From Mycolicibacterium porcinum (GTDB lineage Bacteria > Actinomycetota > Actinomycetes > Mycobacteriales > Mycobacteriaceae), in NCBI GenBank assembly GCA_001942045.1, contig MSTD01000016.1:1-64000 (forward strand): a stretch of 64,000 nucleotides of DNA, given 5' to 3'. Under the pieces are notes generated by a model. The model was given only the letters and a program-made list of their open reading frames with translations. It did no database searches and was not told where the DNA came from. The translations under genes and the position numbers were made by a program. Positions 1 through 8,500 of this stretch are shown piece after piece (within the stretch, counting starts at the first letter, position 1; each line of letters opens with the position of its first letter).

Positions 1-21
1 GCAAGCGGGAGGGGCCCCCAA

Positions 22-59
22 CAAAACTGCCCACTTTCCGAAGAAAGTGGGCAGTTTTG
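22..59 (-). terminator. Hairpin terminator after rplO
   Basis: A perfect 17-bp stem (22-38 with 43-59) closes a CGAA tetraloop, 20 bases past the rplO stop, and carries A/T-rich ends. It would end the spc operon. The bases just left of it (1-33) recur identically at 60144-60176 beside another convergent-end hairpin. Confidence 0.85.
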
Positions 60-79
60 CGTCTGCTCGCGCAGAGAAG

Positions 80-523
80 TTACAGCTCGGTGGCCGAACC
101 GCCGGCAGCGGTGATCGCCTCGCGGGCGCTACCGCTGAACTTGTTGGCGGTCACGTCGACCTTGACGGCCAGCTTGCCGTCGCCGAGAACCTTCACCAGG
201 GAGTTCTTGCGAACCAGGCCCTTGGCAACCAGCTCGTCGACACCGATGGTGCCGCCCTGCGGGAACGCCTTGGCGATGTCGCCGACGTTGACGACCTGGT
301 ACTCGGTCCGGAAGCGGTTCTTGAAGCCCTTGAGCTTCGGCAGCCGCATGTGGATCGGCATCTGGCCACCCTCGAACGTCGCGGGGACGTTCTTGCGGGC
401 CTTGGTGCCCTTGGTACCACGACCGGCGGTCTTACCCTTGGAGCCCTCACCACGACCGACGCGGGTCTTGGCCTTCTTCTCTCCGGGGGCGGGCCTCAGG
501 TCGTGAAGCTTGATAACGGACAT
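80..523 (-). CDS. rplO: 50S ribosomal protein L15
   Basis: Large-subunit protein L15, an assembly protein of the 50S particle. The 147-residue product begins [20 protein letters not shown] and has the family's Gly/Arg-rich N-terminal tail with repeated GRG and KG motifs, then a globular part starting near [12 protein letters not shown]. Length fits mycobacterial L15 (about 146). It is the last gene of the spc operon and its start overlaps the rpmD stop by one base, so the two are translationally coupled. A strong terminator follows. Confidence 0.98.
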   Translation of the reverse strand: MSVIKLHDLRPAPGEKKAKTRVGRGEGSKGKTAGRGTKGTKARKNVPATFEGGQMPIHMRLPKLKGFKNRFRTEYQVVNVGDIAKAFPQGGTIGVDELVAKGLVRKNSLVKVLGDGKLAVKVDVTANKFSGSAREAITAAGGSATEL

Positions 524-708
524 CAGGACTTCACCTCCTCCACCTCGACGAGGTGATGAACGGCCTTGATCAGACCGCGGGTCTGAGCGTTGTCCTCACG
601 CACCACGGACTGACGAATCTTCTTCAGCCCCAGGGTCCGCAGGCTTTCGCGCTGCTTCCAGCGTGCGCCGATGGTTCCGCGCACCTGGGTGATCTTGAGT
701 TCTGCCAT
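523..708 (-). CDS. rpmD: 50S ribosomal protein L30
   Basis: Small large-subunit protein of 61 residues ([20 protein letters not shown]) with the typical L30 N-terminal strand and the [12 protein letters not shown] segment. The ATG lies two bases beyond the rpsE stop, so it belongs to the same mRNA, and its stop overlaps the rplO start. Usual length and position for an actinobacterial spc operon. Confidence 0.98.
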   Translation of the reverse strand: MAELKITQVRGTIGARWKQRESLRTLGLKKIRQSVVREDNAQTRGLIKAVHHLVEVEEVKS

Positions 709-710
709 GG

Positions 711-1367
711 TTATGCCGATCCCTCACGCGCTGCTGCGGCAGCCAGCGCTTCGCTCTCGCGCCGGGCCTTCAGCATGCCGGCCGGCGCCACGTCCTCGAG
801 TGGCAGACCGCGACGGGCCGCCACCTCTTCGGGCCGCTGGATCTGCTTCAGCGCGGCAACGGTGGCGTGCACCACGTTGATCGCGTTGTCGCTGCCCAGC
901 GACTTGGCCAGGATGTCGTGCACGCCGGCGCATTCCAGCACCGCGCGAGCCGCACCACCGGCGATGACACCGGTACCGGGGCTGGCCGGACGCAGCATCA
1001 CGACACCGGCGGCGGCCTCGCCCTGAACCGGGTGCACGATGGTGCCACCGATCAGCGGAACGCGGAAGAAGCCCTTGCGAGCCTCCTCGACGCCCTTGGC
1101 GATCGCGGCCGGAACTTCCTTGGCCTTGCCGTAGCCGACGCCGACCATGCCCTTGCCGTCACCGACGATGACCAGTGCGGTGAAGCTGAAGCGCCGACCA
1201 CCCTTGACCACCTTGGAGACGCGGTTGATCGACACCACGCGCTCGATGTAATTGCTCTTCTCGCCGCTGTCGCGGCCGCCACGGCCACCGCGGTCGTCGC
1301 GACGGCCGCGGCCGCCACGGTTCTCGGAAGCGCCTGGGCCGCCGGCGCTATTTGCCTGCTCGGCCAT
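711..1367 (-). CDS. rpsE: 30S ribosomal protein S5
   Basis: S5 acts in decoding fidelity on the 30S subunit. Two adjacent ATGs exist (1370 and 1367); the second is chosen because AGAGGA lies seven bases before it and mycobacterial S5 begins MAEQ. The N-terminus is a disordered RGG/RD-rich extension typical of mycobacteria, followed by the double-stranded-RNA-binding-like domain ([20 protein letters not shown]) and the C-terminal domain with [18 protein letters not shown]. 218 residues. Confidence 0.97.
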   Translation of the reverse strand: MAEQANSAGGPGASENRGGRGRRDDRGGRGGRDSGEKSNYIERVVSINRVSKVVKGGRRFSFTALVIVGDGKGMVGVGYGKAKEVPAAIAKGVEEARKGFFRVPLIGGTIVHPVQGEAAAGVVMLRPASPGTGVIAGGAARAVLECAGVHDILAKSLGSDNAINVVHATVAALKQIQRPEEVAARRGLPLEDVAPAGMLKARRESEALAAAAAREGSA

Positions 1368-1392
1368 CATGCAGTCCTCTCGTTGACAGTCA

Positions 1393-1800
1393 TCAGAATT
1401 TCAGCCCGCCCTCGCGCGCGGCATCGGCCAGCGCGGCGATCCGGCCGCCATAGGTGTAGCCACCACGGTCGAACACAACGGTCTCGACGCCGGCAGCCTT
1501 GGCGCGCTCGGCGATCAGCTGACCGACCCGAACGCTGTGCGCCTTCTTGTCACCTTCGACGGCGCGCACGTCGGCTTCGATCGAGCTGGCAGCCGCCAGC
1601 GTGACGCCCTGCAGGTCGTCGACGAGCTGCACGTGGATGTGGCGAGCCGAACGGTTGACCACCAGACGCGGGGTCTCGGCGGTGCCGGAGACCTTCTTGC
1701 GCAACCGGGCGTGCCGACGCAGCCGGGAGTTGCGGCGGGTCTCAGAGATGTTTTGCCCCACCGGCTTACGGGCGGCAGCAGATTCAGTCTTTGCAGCCAT
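1393..1800 (-). CDS. rplR: 50S ribosomal protein L18
   Basis: L18 binds 5S rRNA in the central protuberance. The 135-residue product has a basic N-terminus ([19 protein letters not shown]), the conserved [18 protein letters not shown] strand-helix, and the C-terminal [23 protein letters not shown] signature. It sits between rplF (two bases upstream) and rpsE (25 bases downstream) in the spc operon. Confidence 0.98.
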   Translation of the reverse strand: MAAKTESAAARKPVGQNISETRRNSRLRRHARLRKKVSGTAETPRLVVNRSARHIHVQLVDDLQGVTLAAASSIEADVRAVEGDKKAHSVRVGQLIAERAKAAGVETVVFDRGGYTYGGRIAALADAAREGGLKF

Positions 1801-1802
1801 GA

Positions 1803-2342
1803 TTACTTACCTGTCTTTCCGACCTTGCGGCGGATCTGCTCACCCTCGTAACGCACGCCCTTGCCCTTGTACGGGTCGGGGCGGCGCAGGCGGCGGATGA
1901 CCGCGGAGATCTGACCGACCTTCTGCTTGTCGATACCTGAGACCGAGAACTTGGTGGGCGTCTCGACGGCGAAGGTGATGCCCTCCGGCGCCTCGATCAC
2001 CACGGGGTGGCTGTAACCGAGTGCGAACTCCAGGTTGGAACCCTTGAGCTGGACGCGGTAGCCGACGCCGAAGATCTCCATCTTGCGGGTGTAGCCCTCG
2101 GTGACACCGGTGACCAGGTTGGCCACCAGGGTCCGGGACAGACCGTGCAGGGAGCGGCTGCGCCGCTCGTCATCGGGACGGCTGACCACGATGGCGCCGT
2201 CGTCGTTGCGCTCGACGGTGATCGGCTCAGCGACATCCAGGGTCAGGGTGCCCTTGGGGCCCTTGACCGAGACGTTGCGGCCGTCGATCGTCACATCGAC
2301 CCCGGCGGGAACCGGGACCGGCTGCTTTCCAATACGCGACAT
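1803..2342 (-). CDS. rplF: 50S ribosomal protein L6
   Basis: L6 lies near the sarcin-ricin loop and the factor-binding centre. The 179-residue protein starts [20 protein letters not shown] and carries two L6 repeats; the C-terminal signature [19 protein letters not shown] is intact. Expected length. The gap to rpsH upstream is 14 bases and to rplR downstream two bases. Confidence 0.98.
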   Translation of the reverse strand: MSRIGKQPVPVPAGVDVTIDGRNVSVKGPKGTLTLDVAEPITVERNDDGAIVVSRPDDERRSRSLHGLSRTLVANLVTGVTEGYTRKMEIFGVGYRVQLKGSNLEFALGYSHPVVIEAPEGITFAVETPTKFSVSGIDKQKVGQISAVIRRLRRPDPYKGKGVRYEGEQIRRKVGKTGK

Positions 2343-2356
2343 TGTTCTGCTGCCCC

Positions 2357-2755
2357 CTACCAGACGTAAGCGAGGACTTCGCCGCCCACGCCCTGTCGAG
2401 CTGCCTGGCGGTCGGTGAGCAGGCCCGAGGACGTGGAGATGATCGCCACGCCCAGGCCGCCGAGCACCCGAGGCAGATTGGTGGATTTTGCGTAGACCCG
2501 CAGGCCGGGCTTGGACACCCGGCGCAGGCCGGCGATGCTGCGCTCACGGCTGGGGCCGTACTTGAGCGACACCACCAGGGACTTGCCGACGCGAGCATCC
2601 TCGGTGCGGTAGTCGTTGATGTAGCCCTCTTTCTTGAGGATCTCGGCGATGTTCGCCTTGATCTTCGAGTGGGGCAGAGTCACCTCATCGTGGTACGCCG
2701 AATTGGCGTTGCGCAGACGTGTCAAAAAGTCTGCGATCGGGTCAGTCATCGTCAT
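2357..2755 (-). CDS. rpsH: 30S ribosomal protein S8
   Basis: S8 is a primary 16S rRNA binder and in E. coli the translational repressor of the spc operon. The 132-residue product ([20 protein letters not shown]) contains the C-terminal rRNA-binding signature [20 protein letters not shown]. An 85-base spacer separates it from rpsN; I see no gene in that spacer. Whether S8 represses this operon cannot be judged here. Confidence 0.98.
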   Translation of the reverse strand: MTMTDPIADFLTRLRNANSAYHDEVTLPHSKIKANIAEILKKEGYINDYRTEDARVGKSLVVSLKYGPSRERSIAGLRRVSKPGLRVYAKSTNLPRVLGGLGVAIISTSSGLLTDRQAARQGVGGEVLAYVW

Positions 2756-2840
2756 GACAACCGGCTCACCTTCCTCGCGGCGGTTCCCCGTGCCCAGTTT
2801 TTGGGGGAGGCCTTCCGCAACCTGTTGTTGGGGGTCTGTG

Positions 2841-3026
2841 TTACCAGCTGGACTTCTGCACGCCGGGCAGCTCGCCCGCGTGCGCCATCTCGCGCAGGCA
2901 GATACGGCACAGCCCGAACTTGCGGTAGACCGAGTGCGGGCGACCGCACTTGTTGCACCGCGTGTACGCGCGCACCGCGAACTTGGGCTTCTTGTTGGCC
3001 TTGTGGATCAACGCCTTCTTTGCCAT
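2841..3026 (-). CDS. rpsN: 30S ribosomal protein S14 type Z (zinc form)
   Basis: A 61-residue S14 of the short zinc-binding type: Cys24, Cys27, Cys40 and Cys43 form two CxxC pairs (CNKCGRP and CRIC), while long zinc-free S14 is about 100 residues. It starts four bases after the rplE stop. Mycobacteria usually keep a zinc-free paralogue elsewhere for zinc starvation; none is in this window. Confidence 0.97.
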   Translation of the reverse strand: MAKKALIHKANKKPKFAVRAYTRCNKCGRPHSVYRKFGLCRICLREMAHAGELPGVQKSSW

Positions 3027-3030
3027 GTGC

Positions 3031-3594
3031 TCAGTTCTCCTTGAAGGGGAAGCCCAGCGCCTTCAGCAGCGCACGGCCTTCGTCGTCGTTGGTCGCCGAG
3101 GTGACGACGGTGATGTCCATGCCGCGGGGACGGTCGATGGAATCCACGTCGATCTCGTGGAACATCGACTGCTCGTTGAGGCCGAAGGTGTAGTTGCCGG
3201 TGCCGTCAAACTGCTTGGCGTTCAGGCCGCGGAAGTCGCGGATACGGGGCAGCGCGATGGAGATCAGCCGGTCCAGGAACTCCCACATCCGGTCGCCACG
3301 CAGGGTGACGCGGGCGCCGATGGGCATGCCCTCGCGCAGCTTGAACTGGGCGATGGACTTGCGGGCCTTGCGGATCTCCGGCTTCTGGCCGGTGATCAGG
3401 GCCAGGTCGTTGACCGCGCCGTTGATCAGCTTGGCGTCACGGGCAGCGTCGCCGACACCCATGTTGACGACAACCTTGACGACGCCCGGGATCTGCATGA
3501 CGTTGTCGAACTCGAACTGCTTGTTGAGCGCCTCGCGGATCTCTTCGCGGTAGCGCTGCTTCAGCCGGGGCTGAACCTTCTCTGGTGCAGTCAT
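3031..3594 (-). CDS. rplE: 50S ribosomal protein L5
   Basis: L5 contacts 5S rRNA and the P-site tRNA region. The 187-residue protein has the signature [19 protein letters not shown] and the [25 protein letters not shown] segment. Its ATG overlaps the rplX stop by one base. Length and position are normal for the actinobacterial spc operon. Confidence 0.98.
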   Translation of the reverse strand: MTAPEKVQPRLKQRYREEIREALNKQFEFDNVMQIPGVVKVVVNMGVGDAARDAKLINGAVNDLALITGQKPEIRKARKSIAQFKLREGMPIGARVTLRGDRMWEFLDRLISIALPRIRDFRGLNAKQFDGTGNYTFGLNEQSMFHEIDVDSIDRPRGMDITVVTSATNDDEGRALLKALGFPFKEN

Positions 3595-3911
3595 CAGATG
3601 TCCTTGCCATTGGTCTTGGCGATGCGGACCTTCTTGCCGGTCTCCTCATCGACGCGGTAACCCACGCGGGTCGGCTTGCCGTCGGAATCGACGACCATCA
3701 CGTTGGACACGTGGATGGCGGCTTCCTGAGTGACGATGCCGCCCGACGACGCGCCACGCTCGTTCTGCGACTGCGCGGTGTGCTTCTTGATCCGGTTGAC
3801 GCCCTCGACCAGGACCTTGTCGCGGGTCGGGTAGGCCTCGATGACCTTGCCCTTCGCGCCCTTGTCCTTACCCGAGACCACCAGCACGGTGTCGCCCTTG
3901 TGAACCTTCAT
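3594..3911 (-). CDS. rplX: 50S ribosomal protein L24
   Basis: L24 is an assembly initiator of the 50S subunit. GTG at 3914 and ATG at 3911 are consecutive; the ATG ([20 protein letters not shown]) gives 105 residues and matches known family starts, with a one-base overlap to the rplN stop. The KOW motif [20 protein letters not shown] is at the N-terminus. Confidence 0.97.
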   Translation of the reverse strand: MKVHKGDTVLVVSGKDKGAKGKVIEAYPTRDKVLVEGVNRIKKHTAQSQNERGASSGGIVTQEAAIHVSNVMVVDSDGKPTRVGYRVDEETGKKVRIAKTNGKDI

Positions 3912-4279
3912 CACAAAACCTCCGGTGCCAGCGAGACGATCTTCATGAAGCGCTTCTCGCGCAATTCCCGGCCGACGGGCCCGAAGATGCGGGTACCGCG
4001 GGGGTCGTTGTCGGCCTTGATGATGACGGCCGCGTTCTCGTCGAACTTGATGTAGCTGCCATCGGCACGGCGACGCTCCTTGACGGTGCGCACCACGACG
4101 GCCTTGACGACATCGCCGCGCTTGACGTTGCCGCCGGGGATGGCGTCCTTGACGGTCGCGACGATGACATCACCGATGCCTGCGTAGCGTCGCGATGAGC
4201 CACCGAGCACACGGATGCACAAGATCTCCTTGGCGCCCGTGTTGTCGGCGACCTTCAACCGCGATTCCTGCTGAATCAC
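3911..4279 (-). CDS. rplN: 50S ribosomal protein L14
   Basis: L14 forms an intersubunit bridge. The 122-residue protein begins [20 protein letters not shown] and contains the family signature around [23 protein letters not shown]. It is the first gene of the spc operon; a promoter-like pair at 4410-4438 and a leader stem-loop at 4360-4384 lie upstream, so it need not depend on read-through from the FGE gene. Confidence 0.98.
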   Translation of the reverse strand: MIQQESRLKVADNTGAKEILCIRVLGGSSRRYAGIGDVIVATVKDAIPGGNVKRGDVVKAVVVRTVKERRRADGSYIKFDENAAVIIKADNDPRGTRIFGPVGRELREKRFMKIVSLAPEVL

Positions 4280-4359
4280 TCGATCTCCTGACCTGGTTTT
4301 GTATGCACGCCAGATACCGACCTGGACGTGCGCGGTCTTTGTTTCCGAAGGGCACGCGG

Positions 4360-4384
4360 GGCTGACTCGTTACAGCAGTCAGCC
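4360..4384 (-). promoter_or_regulatory. Stem-loop in the rplN leader
   Basis: The perfect 8-bp arms GGCTGACT (4360-4367) and AGTCAGCC (4377-4384) enclose nine bases, 80-105 bases before the rplN start and just after the predicted transcription start. It could be a leader structure for ribosomal-protein feedback or a transcript-stability element. There is no T-run, so a simple terminator is less likely. Confidence 0.45.
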
Positions 4385-4409
4385 GAGGTCTGCCCAAGGC
4401 AACCCCTAC

Positions 4410-4438
4410 ATAGTAGGTGAGCACGGCGAATGCGCCAA
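4410..4438 (-). promoter_or_regulatory. Predicted spc operon promoter
   Basis: On the minus strand TTGGCG (4438-4433) and TACTAT (4415-4410) are separated by exactly 17 bases, a good SigA-type pair. The predicted start near 4403 gives a leader of about 125 nt before rplN. It lies in the 186-base gap between the FGE and rplN genes. Confidence 0.55.
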
Positions 4439-4465
4439 ATCGCCGTAGATCGGGATCGGCGGGCT

Positions 4466-5341
4466 TCAGCCGGCCACGCAGCGAAACCCGATGTGGGTGG
4501 TCGCGCTGTCCTGCGCTTGCGGCGATCGCGCGGCCGGACGGTACCGGTGACAGTACTCCGGGGCGCACAGGTGGGAACCGCCCTTGAGCGCGTGGTTCAC
4601 CGTGGGATCCGCGGTGGCCGGCGGCGGGCAGCACGCAGGCGCATCGGCCTGCAACCGGTGCTGGCCGGTGAACCGCGTGGTGGTCCACTCCCACACGTTG
4701 CCGATCATGTCCGAGAGGCCGAACCCGTTCGCCGGGAAGCTGCCGACGGGCGAGGTGCCGCGCCAGCCGAGTGCCCCGTCGTTGCGGTACGGGAACCGGC
4801 CCTGCCAGGTATTGGCCATCAACTGGCCGCCAGGGGTCACCTCGTCGCCCCAGGCGTAGGTGCCCTCGACTCCCCCGCGTGCGGCGTACTCCCACTCGGC
4901 TTCGGTGGGCAACCGGCGTCCGGCCCAGGCCGCATACGCCGCGGCGTCCGGATAGGCCACCTGCACGACGGGATGGTCGGGCCCGGCCGGCTCGCGGTCG
5001 GGGCCGAACGGTCGACGCCAGTTCGCGCCCGGCACCCAGTCCCACCACTGGCGCCAGTCCCGCAGGTCGACGGGGCCGTCGGTGGGCCGGAACACCAGGG
5101 CGCCGGGGACCAGATCGGCCTCGTCCACCCCGGGGTACAGCGCCGGGTCCATCGGCCGTTCGGCGATGGTGACGTACCCGGTGGCCTCGACGAAGGCGCC
5201 GAACTGGGCCGTGGTGACCGGATGCTTCTCGATGGCGAATGCGGCGACGGTGACGCTGTGCACCGGGGCCTCTTCGGGGTAGAACGCCGTCGAACCCATC
5301 TGGAAGGTCCCGCCGGGAAGCTCGATGAGTTCTGTGGCCAC
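4466..5341 (-). CDS. Formylglycine-generating enzyme (sulfatase-activating)
   Basis: Copper-dependent oxidase that converts the active-site cysteine of type I sulfatases to formylglycine. The GTG at 5341 (VATELIELPGGTFQMGS) is chosen because the residues before it are not family-like and overlap the upstream gene; this gives 291 residues. The FGE-sulfatase fold is clear: GGTFQMGS at the start, RLPTEAEWEYAARGG mid-protein, NVWEWT, and the C-terminal GGSHLCAPEYC with Cys259 and Cys264, the copper-binding cysteine pair of bacterial FGE, then HIGFRC. It is 32 bases after a lipoprotein gene and two genes from atsA, its obvious substrate. Orthologous placement beside rplN is known in M. tuberculosis (Rv0712). 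Confidence 0.95.
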   Translation of the reverse strand: MATELIELPGGTFQMGSTAFYPEEAPVHSVTVAAFAIEKHPVTTAQFGAFVEATGYVTIAERPMDPALYPGVDEADLVPGALVFRPTDGPVDLRDWRQWWDWVPGANWRRPFGPDREPAGPDHPVVQVAYPDAAAYAAWAGRRLPTEAEWEYAARGGVEGTYAWGDEVTPGGQLMANTWQGRFPYRNDGALGWRGTSPVGSFPANGFGLSDMIGNVWEWTTTRFTGQHRLQADAPACCPPPATADPTVNHALKGGSHLCAPEYCHRYRPAARSPQAQDSATTHIGFRCVAG

Positions 5342-5373
5342 GGCACCGAGGCTAGTCGTACGACGCCGGCCGT

Positions 5374-6078
5374 TCAGCCCGGCATCGTGACCCCGAAGTC
5401 GGCGAGCATCGCCGAGCGGGCTTCGTCGAATCCCGGTGTTTCGCCCGGCGCCTCGAGGCGTACGACGGCCAGGAAGTCGCCGCTGTTGGTCCACAGGTGC
5501 ACGATCCGGTCGGCGTAATCCGTGGCCTTACCCGGTTGCTCGGCCAACATGCCCATCAGCTTCTGGCCGCTGTAGCCGCACAGATCGCCGGGCAGCACGC
5601 TGACGCTGTTGATCGGGTACTTCTTCACGCGGTCGTCGCTGTAGCGCTCGAAGTCGTCTCGTGCGTCGCGGGTCGTCGGCGTCAAGGTGATCTCGGCGGT
5701 CATCCCGGCGGGCCCGGTGAGCCGTACCCCGTCACCGTGAGATGTGGCCTCGGAGAACCCTTCCGGGACACCGACGGTGAGTGTCGGCGAGCCCGGCGCC
5801 GAGCTGCGGACGGCGACGGTGCGCCCGGCCGGGGGCGGGCAGGTGACCTCCCTGGGGGTGAGGACCCTCGTGGTGGTCGGCTCGACGCCGTAGACCGGCA
5901 TCTCGAACGACGGCGCGTCCGATTTCGTCGTCGTGGTCTGTGGCTGCGTCGCGTCGGCCGTCGTCGTGCCGGGGATGGTCGTCGCGGCGTGGGACCCCTC
6001 GACAGTGCTGGTCGCGCACGCTGACAGCGCGGCGACGGCGAGCGTGCCGATTCCCCACCGGATCAGTGCCGGGGTCAT
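5374..6078 (-). CDS. Putative lipoprotein of the sulfatase operon
   Basis: Function unknown. The 234-residue product has a signal peptide ending in the lipobox LSAC with Cys21, so it is probably anchored on the outer face of the membrane. A Thr/Pro-rich linker follows to about residue 70, then a compact domain (TVAVRSSAPGSPTLTVGVPEGFSE to the end) predicted as beta-rich, ending FLAVVRLEAPGETPGF. It lies three bases after atsA and 32 bases before the FGE gene, so it is co-transcribed with both. A role in binding sulfate esters or in sulfatase placement is inference from position only. Confidence 0.8.
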   Translation of the reverse strand: MTPALIRWGIGTLAVAALSACATSTVEGSHAATTIPGTTTADATQPQTTTTKSDAPSFEMPVYGVEPTTTRVLTPREVTCPPPAGRTVAVRSSAPGSPTLTVGVPEGFSEATSHGDGVRLTGPAGMTAEITLTPTTRDARDDFERYSDDRVKKYPINSVSVLPGDLCGYSGQKLMGMLAEQPGKATDYADRIVHLWTNSGDFLAVVRLEAPGETPGFDEARSAMLADFGVTMPG

Positions 6079-6081
6079 CGC

Positions 6082-8445
6082 TCAGTCCTTCGAGAACGCT
6101 ACGGCGAGTTGACGTTCCAGGTCCTGGTACGGCTCGCCGGACAGATCGACGGTGATCTGTCCGATGGTGCCGCCGGTGAACGCGAACGGGGGGCGGTACT
6201 GCCGAGACACCGCCGATCCGGCGTTGCGGCCGATACAGATGCCGCCCCCGGCCAGCGCGAACATGCCGGGGTGCGTCTGCATCCCGGCCAGCGTGGCCAC
6301 CGCGGTGTCGTCGATGTACAGGGAGGTGTCACCGATCGGAGTGTGGCTGCCCTCGACGGTGCCGGTCCGCAGGTATTGCACGCCGAAGATGTGCCGTCCC
6401 AACGGGATCGGGTCCGGCGAGACCAGCGACTGCTCGTGTTCGCCGAGAAAGTTGTACACGTAGTGCAGGTGCCCGCCGGCCAGGAACAGCACGTGGCCGC
6501 CGTGTGCGCCACCCTGTTTGAACAACACGCCCTGCGCCTCGACGTCCTCGATGGTGACGTCGGCGAGCACGGTGAACGATTGCCCGCGCAATTCGGCGGC
6601 CGCGCCGAGCCCGACTTCCGCGGTGTGCGGGTAGTAGGTGTAGCGGGACCTCTCCCCGACCAGGTACGGGCGCCACCGGGTCATCGTCTCCAGGATGTTG
6701 AGGTCGGCCAGTGGCAGGCCGTTGTACTTGCCGGCCTCGCTGAACCACAACTCTTTCAGCTCGGCGAGCCGGTCCGGTTCTTCGTCGGCCAGGTCATGGC
6801 ATTGGCTGCGGTCGGTTTCGATGTGGAAGAGCTCCCAGCGGTCGGCATCGAAGTGCGACCATCCCGACGGGGTGGCGGCATGGACGGTGTTGGCGAACCA
6901 GCCCTTGTGCCAGATTCCCCGGGTGCCCAGCATGGTGTAGAACTGGGTCTCCTTGCCTGTCGGTGCCTCCGGGTTGTCCAGTGCCACTTTGAAGCTCACG
7001 CCGTCAAGCGGTTTCTGCGGGACCCCGCGCACCGTGGCCGGCGGCGTGATGTCGAGCAGGTCGTAGACCGTCGGGGTGATGTCGCAGACGTTGACGTAGT
7101 TGTCTCGGATGGCACCGTGGGCACGAATACCGTTGGGCCAGGAGATGATTGCGGTGTCAGCGATACCGCCCTCGTGGGAGGCGTAGCGCTTGAACAGCTT
7201 GTAGGGCGTGTTGAACGCCATGGCCCACCCGATGGGGTAATGGTTGTAGGTCTCCGGTGAGCCCAGCCGGTCGATGAACTTGAGCCCCTCCTCGGCGGTG
7301 TCGATGTAGCCGTTGAAGAACTTGGTCTCGTTGACCGAGCCGTTCGGCCCGCCCTCGCCGCTGGCCCCGTTGTCGGAGATCACCACGATGATCGTGTTGT
7401 CGAGTTGTCCCGTCTCCTCCAGGAAATCCAGCACCCGGCCGATCTGGGCGTCGGTGTAGGACAGGAACCCGGCGAACACCTCGGCCATCCGGGCGAACAG
7501 CTTTTTCTCGTCGGCCGACAACGACTCCCACGGCCGGACGGTGTCCTGCGCGGGCCACGGTTCGCCGTTGGGCCCCAAGATATCCGCATACGGGTTGACC
7601 GGTGACAGCTCGGTGTCGGGCGGCACGATGCCGAGCCGCCTCTGGTTCTCCAGCACGATGTCGCGGTAGGCCTCGTAACCGATGTCGAACCGGCCGGCAT
7701 ACCGGTCGGCCCACTCTTTGAACACGTGATGCGGAGCGTGGCCGGCCCCCGGGCACAGGTAGGTGAACCAGGGCTTGTCCGGGGCGATCACCTTGGCGTC
7801 CCGGATGAATTCGATTGTCTTGTCGGCCAGGTCCCGTGACAGGTGATAGCCCTCCTCAGGGGTGGCCGGCGGGTCGACCGGATGGTTGTCGTAGACCAGG
7901 TCCGGATACCACTGGTCGGTCTCGCCGCCCATGAATCCGTAGAACCGTTCGAACCCCCGCGAGCACGGCCAATGCCGTTTGGTCGCAGCGAGGTTGGATT
8001 CCTCCAACGGCGTCAGGTGCCACTTGCCCACGCAGTAGGTGTTGTAGCCGTTCTCGGCGAGCACCTCCGGCAGCAGCGCGGTCTCGTACGGAATCCGGCC
8101 GTTGCAGTTCGGGAACCCGTCGGTGAACTCCTCGATGGTGGCCATGCCGACCGTGGTGGCGTTGCGACCGGTGAGCAGTGAGGCGCGGGTGGGCGAGCAC
8201 AGCGCCGTGGTATGGAACTGCGACAACCGAACTCCGCGTTCGGCGATCCGGCTCATCGCGGGCATGTCCACCAGACCACCGAAACAGTCCCAGGTGGCGA
8301 TGCCGGTGTCGTCCCACACCAGATACAGCACGTTGGGCGCGTTCTCGTCGGCGGTGGGTGCGGCGTATGGTCCCCAGTCCGGCTCGGAATCCCTGATGTC
8401 CAGTTCGATCTTGCCGTTGAACGCTGAGTTGGATCCGGTAGCCAT
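6082..8445 (-). CDS. atsA: Arylsulfatase, type I (formylglycine)
   Basis: Hydrolyses sulfate esters to alcohol and sulfate. The ATG at 8445 (MATGSNSAFNGKIELD, with GGAGTGAGG before it) gives 787 residues. The metal-binding Asp pair DD is at 45-46 and the formylglycine motif C83-S-P-T-R with LLTGR is intact; WHL and SDNGASGEGG further metal/sulfate-site segments are present. The C-terminal 150 residues form a separate beta-rich domain (LHYVYNFLGEHEQ). No signal peptide is visible. It is followed by the lipoprotein and FGE genes, and preceded by an MFS transporter 55 bases away, giving a probable sulfate-ester operon. Confidence 0.95.
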   Translation of the reverse strand: MATGSNSAFNGKIELDIRDSEPDWGPYAAPTADENAPNVLYLVWDDTGIATWDCFGGLVDMPAMSRIAERGVRLSQFHTTALCSPTRASLLTGRNATTVGMATIEEFTDGFPNCNGRIPYETALLPEVLAENGYNTYCVGKWHLTPLEESNLAATKRHWPCSRGFERFYGFMGGETDQWYPDLVYDNHPVDPPATPEEGYHLSRDLADKTIEFIRDAKVIAPDKPWFTYLCPGAGHAPHHVFKEWADRYAGRFDIGYEAYRDIVLENQRRLGIVPPDTELSPVNPYADILGPNGEPWPAQDTVRPWESLSADEKKLFARMAEVFAGFLSYTDAQIGRVLDFLEETGQLDNTIIVVISDNGASGEGGPNGSVNETKFFNGYIDTAEEGLKFIDRLGSPETYNHYPIGWAMAFNTPYKLFKRYASHEGGIADTAIISWPNGIRAHGAIRDNYVNVCDITPTVYDLLDITPPATVRGVPQKPLDGVSFKVALDNPEAPTGKETQFYTMLGTRGIWHKGWFANTVHAATPSGWSHFDADRWELFHIETDRSQCHDLADEEPDRLAELKELWFSEAGKYNGLPLADLNILETMTRWRPYLVGERSRYTYYPHTAEVGLGAAAELRGQSFTVLADVTIEDVEAQGVLFKQGGAHGGHVLFLAGGHLHYVYNFLGEHEQSLVSPDPIPLGRHIFGVQYLRTGTVEGSHTPIGDTSLYIDDTAVATLAGMQTHPGMFALAGGGICIGRNAGSAVSRQYRPPFAFTGGTIGQITVDLSGEPYQDLERQLAVAFSKD

Positions 8446-8500
8446 GGCGACCTCACTCCGGTTGGCGATTCGACACCGGTAAGACTGATCGCGGAGGAGA

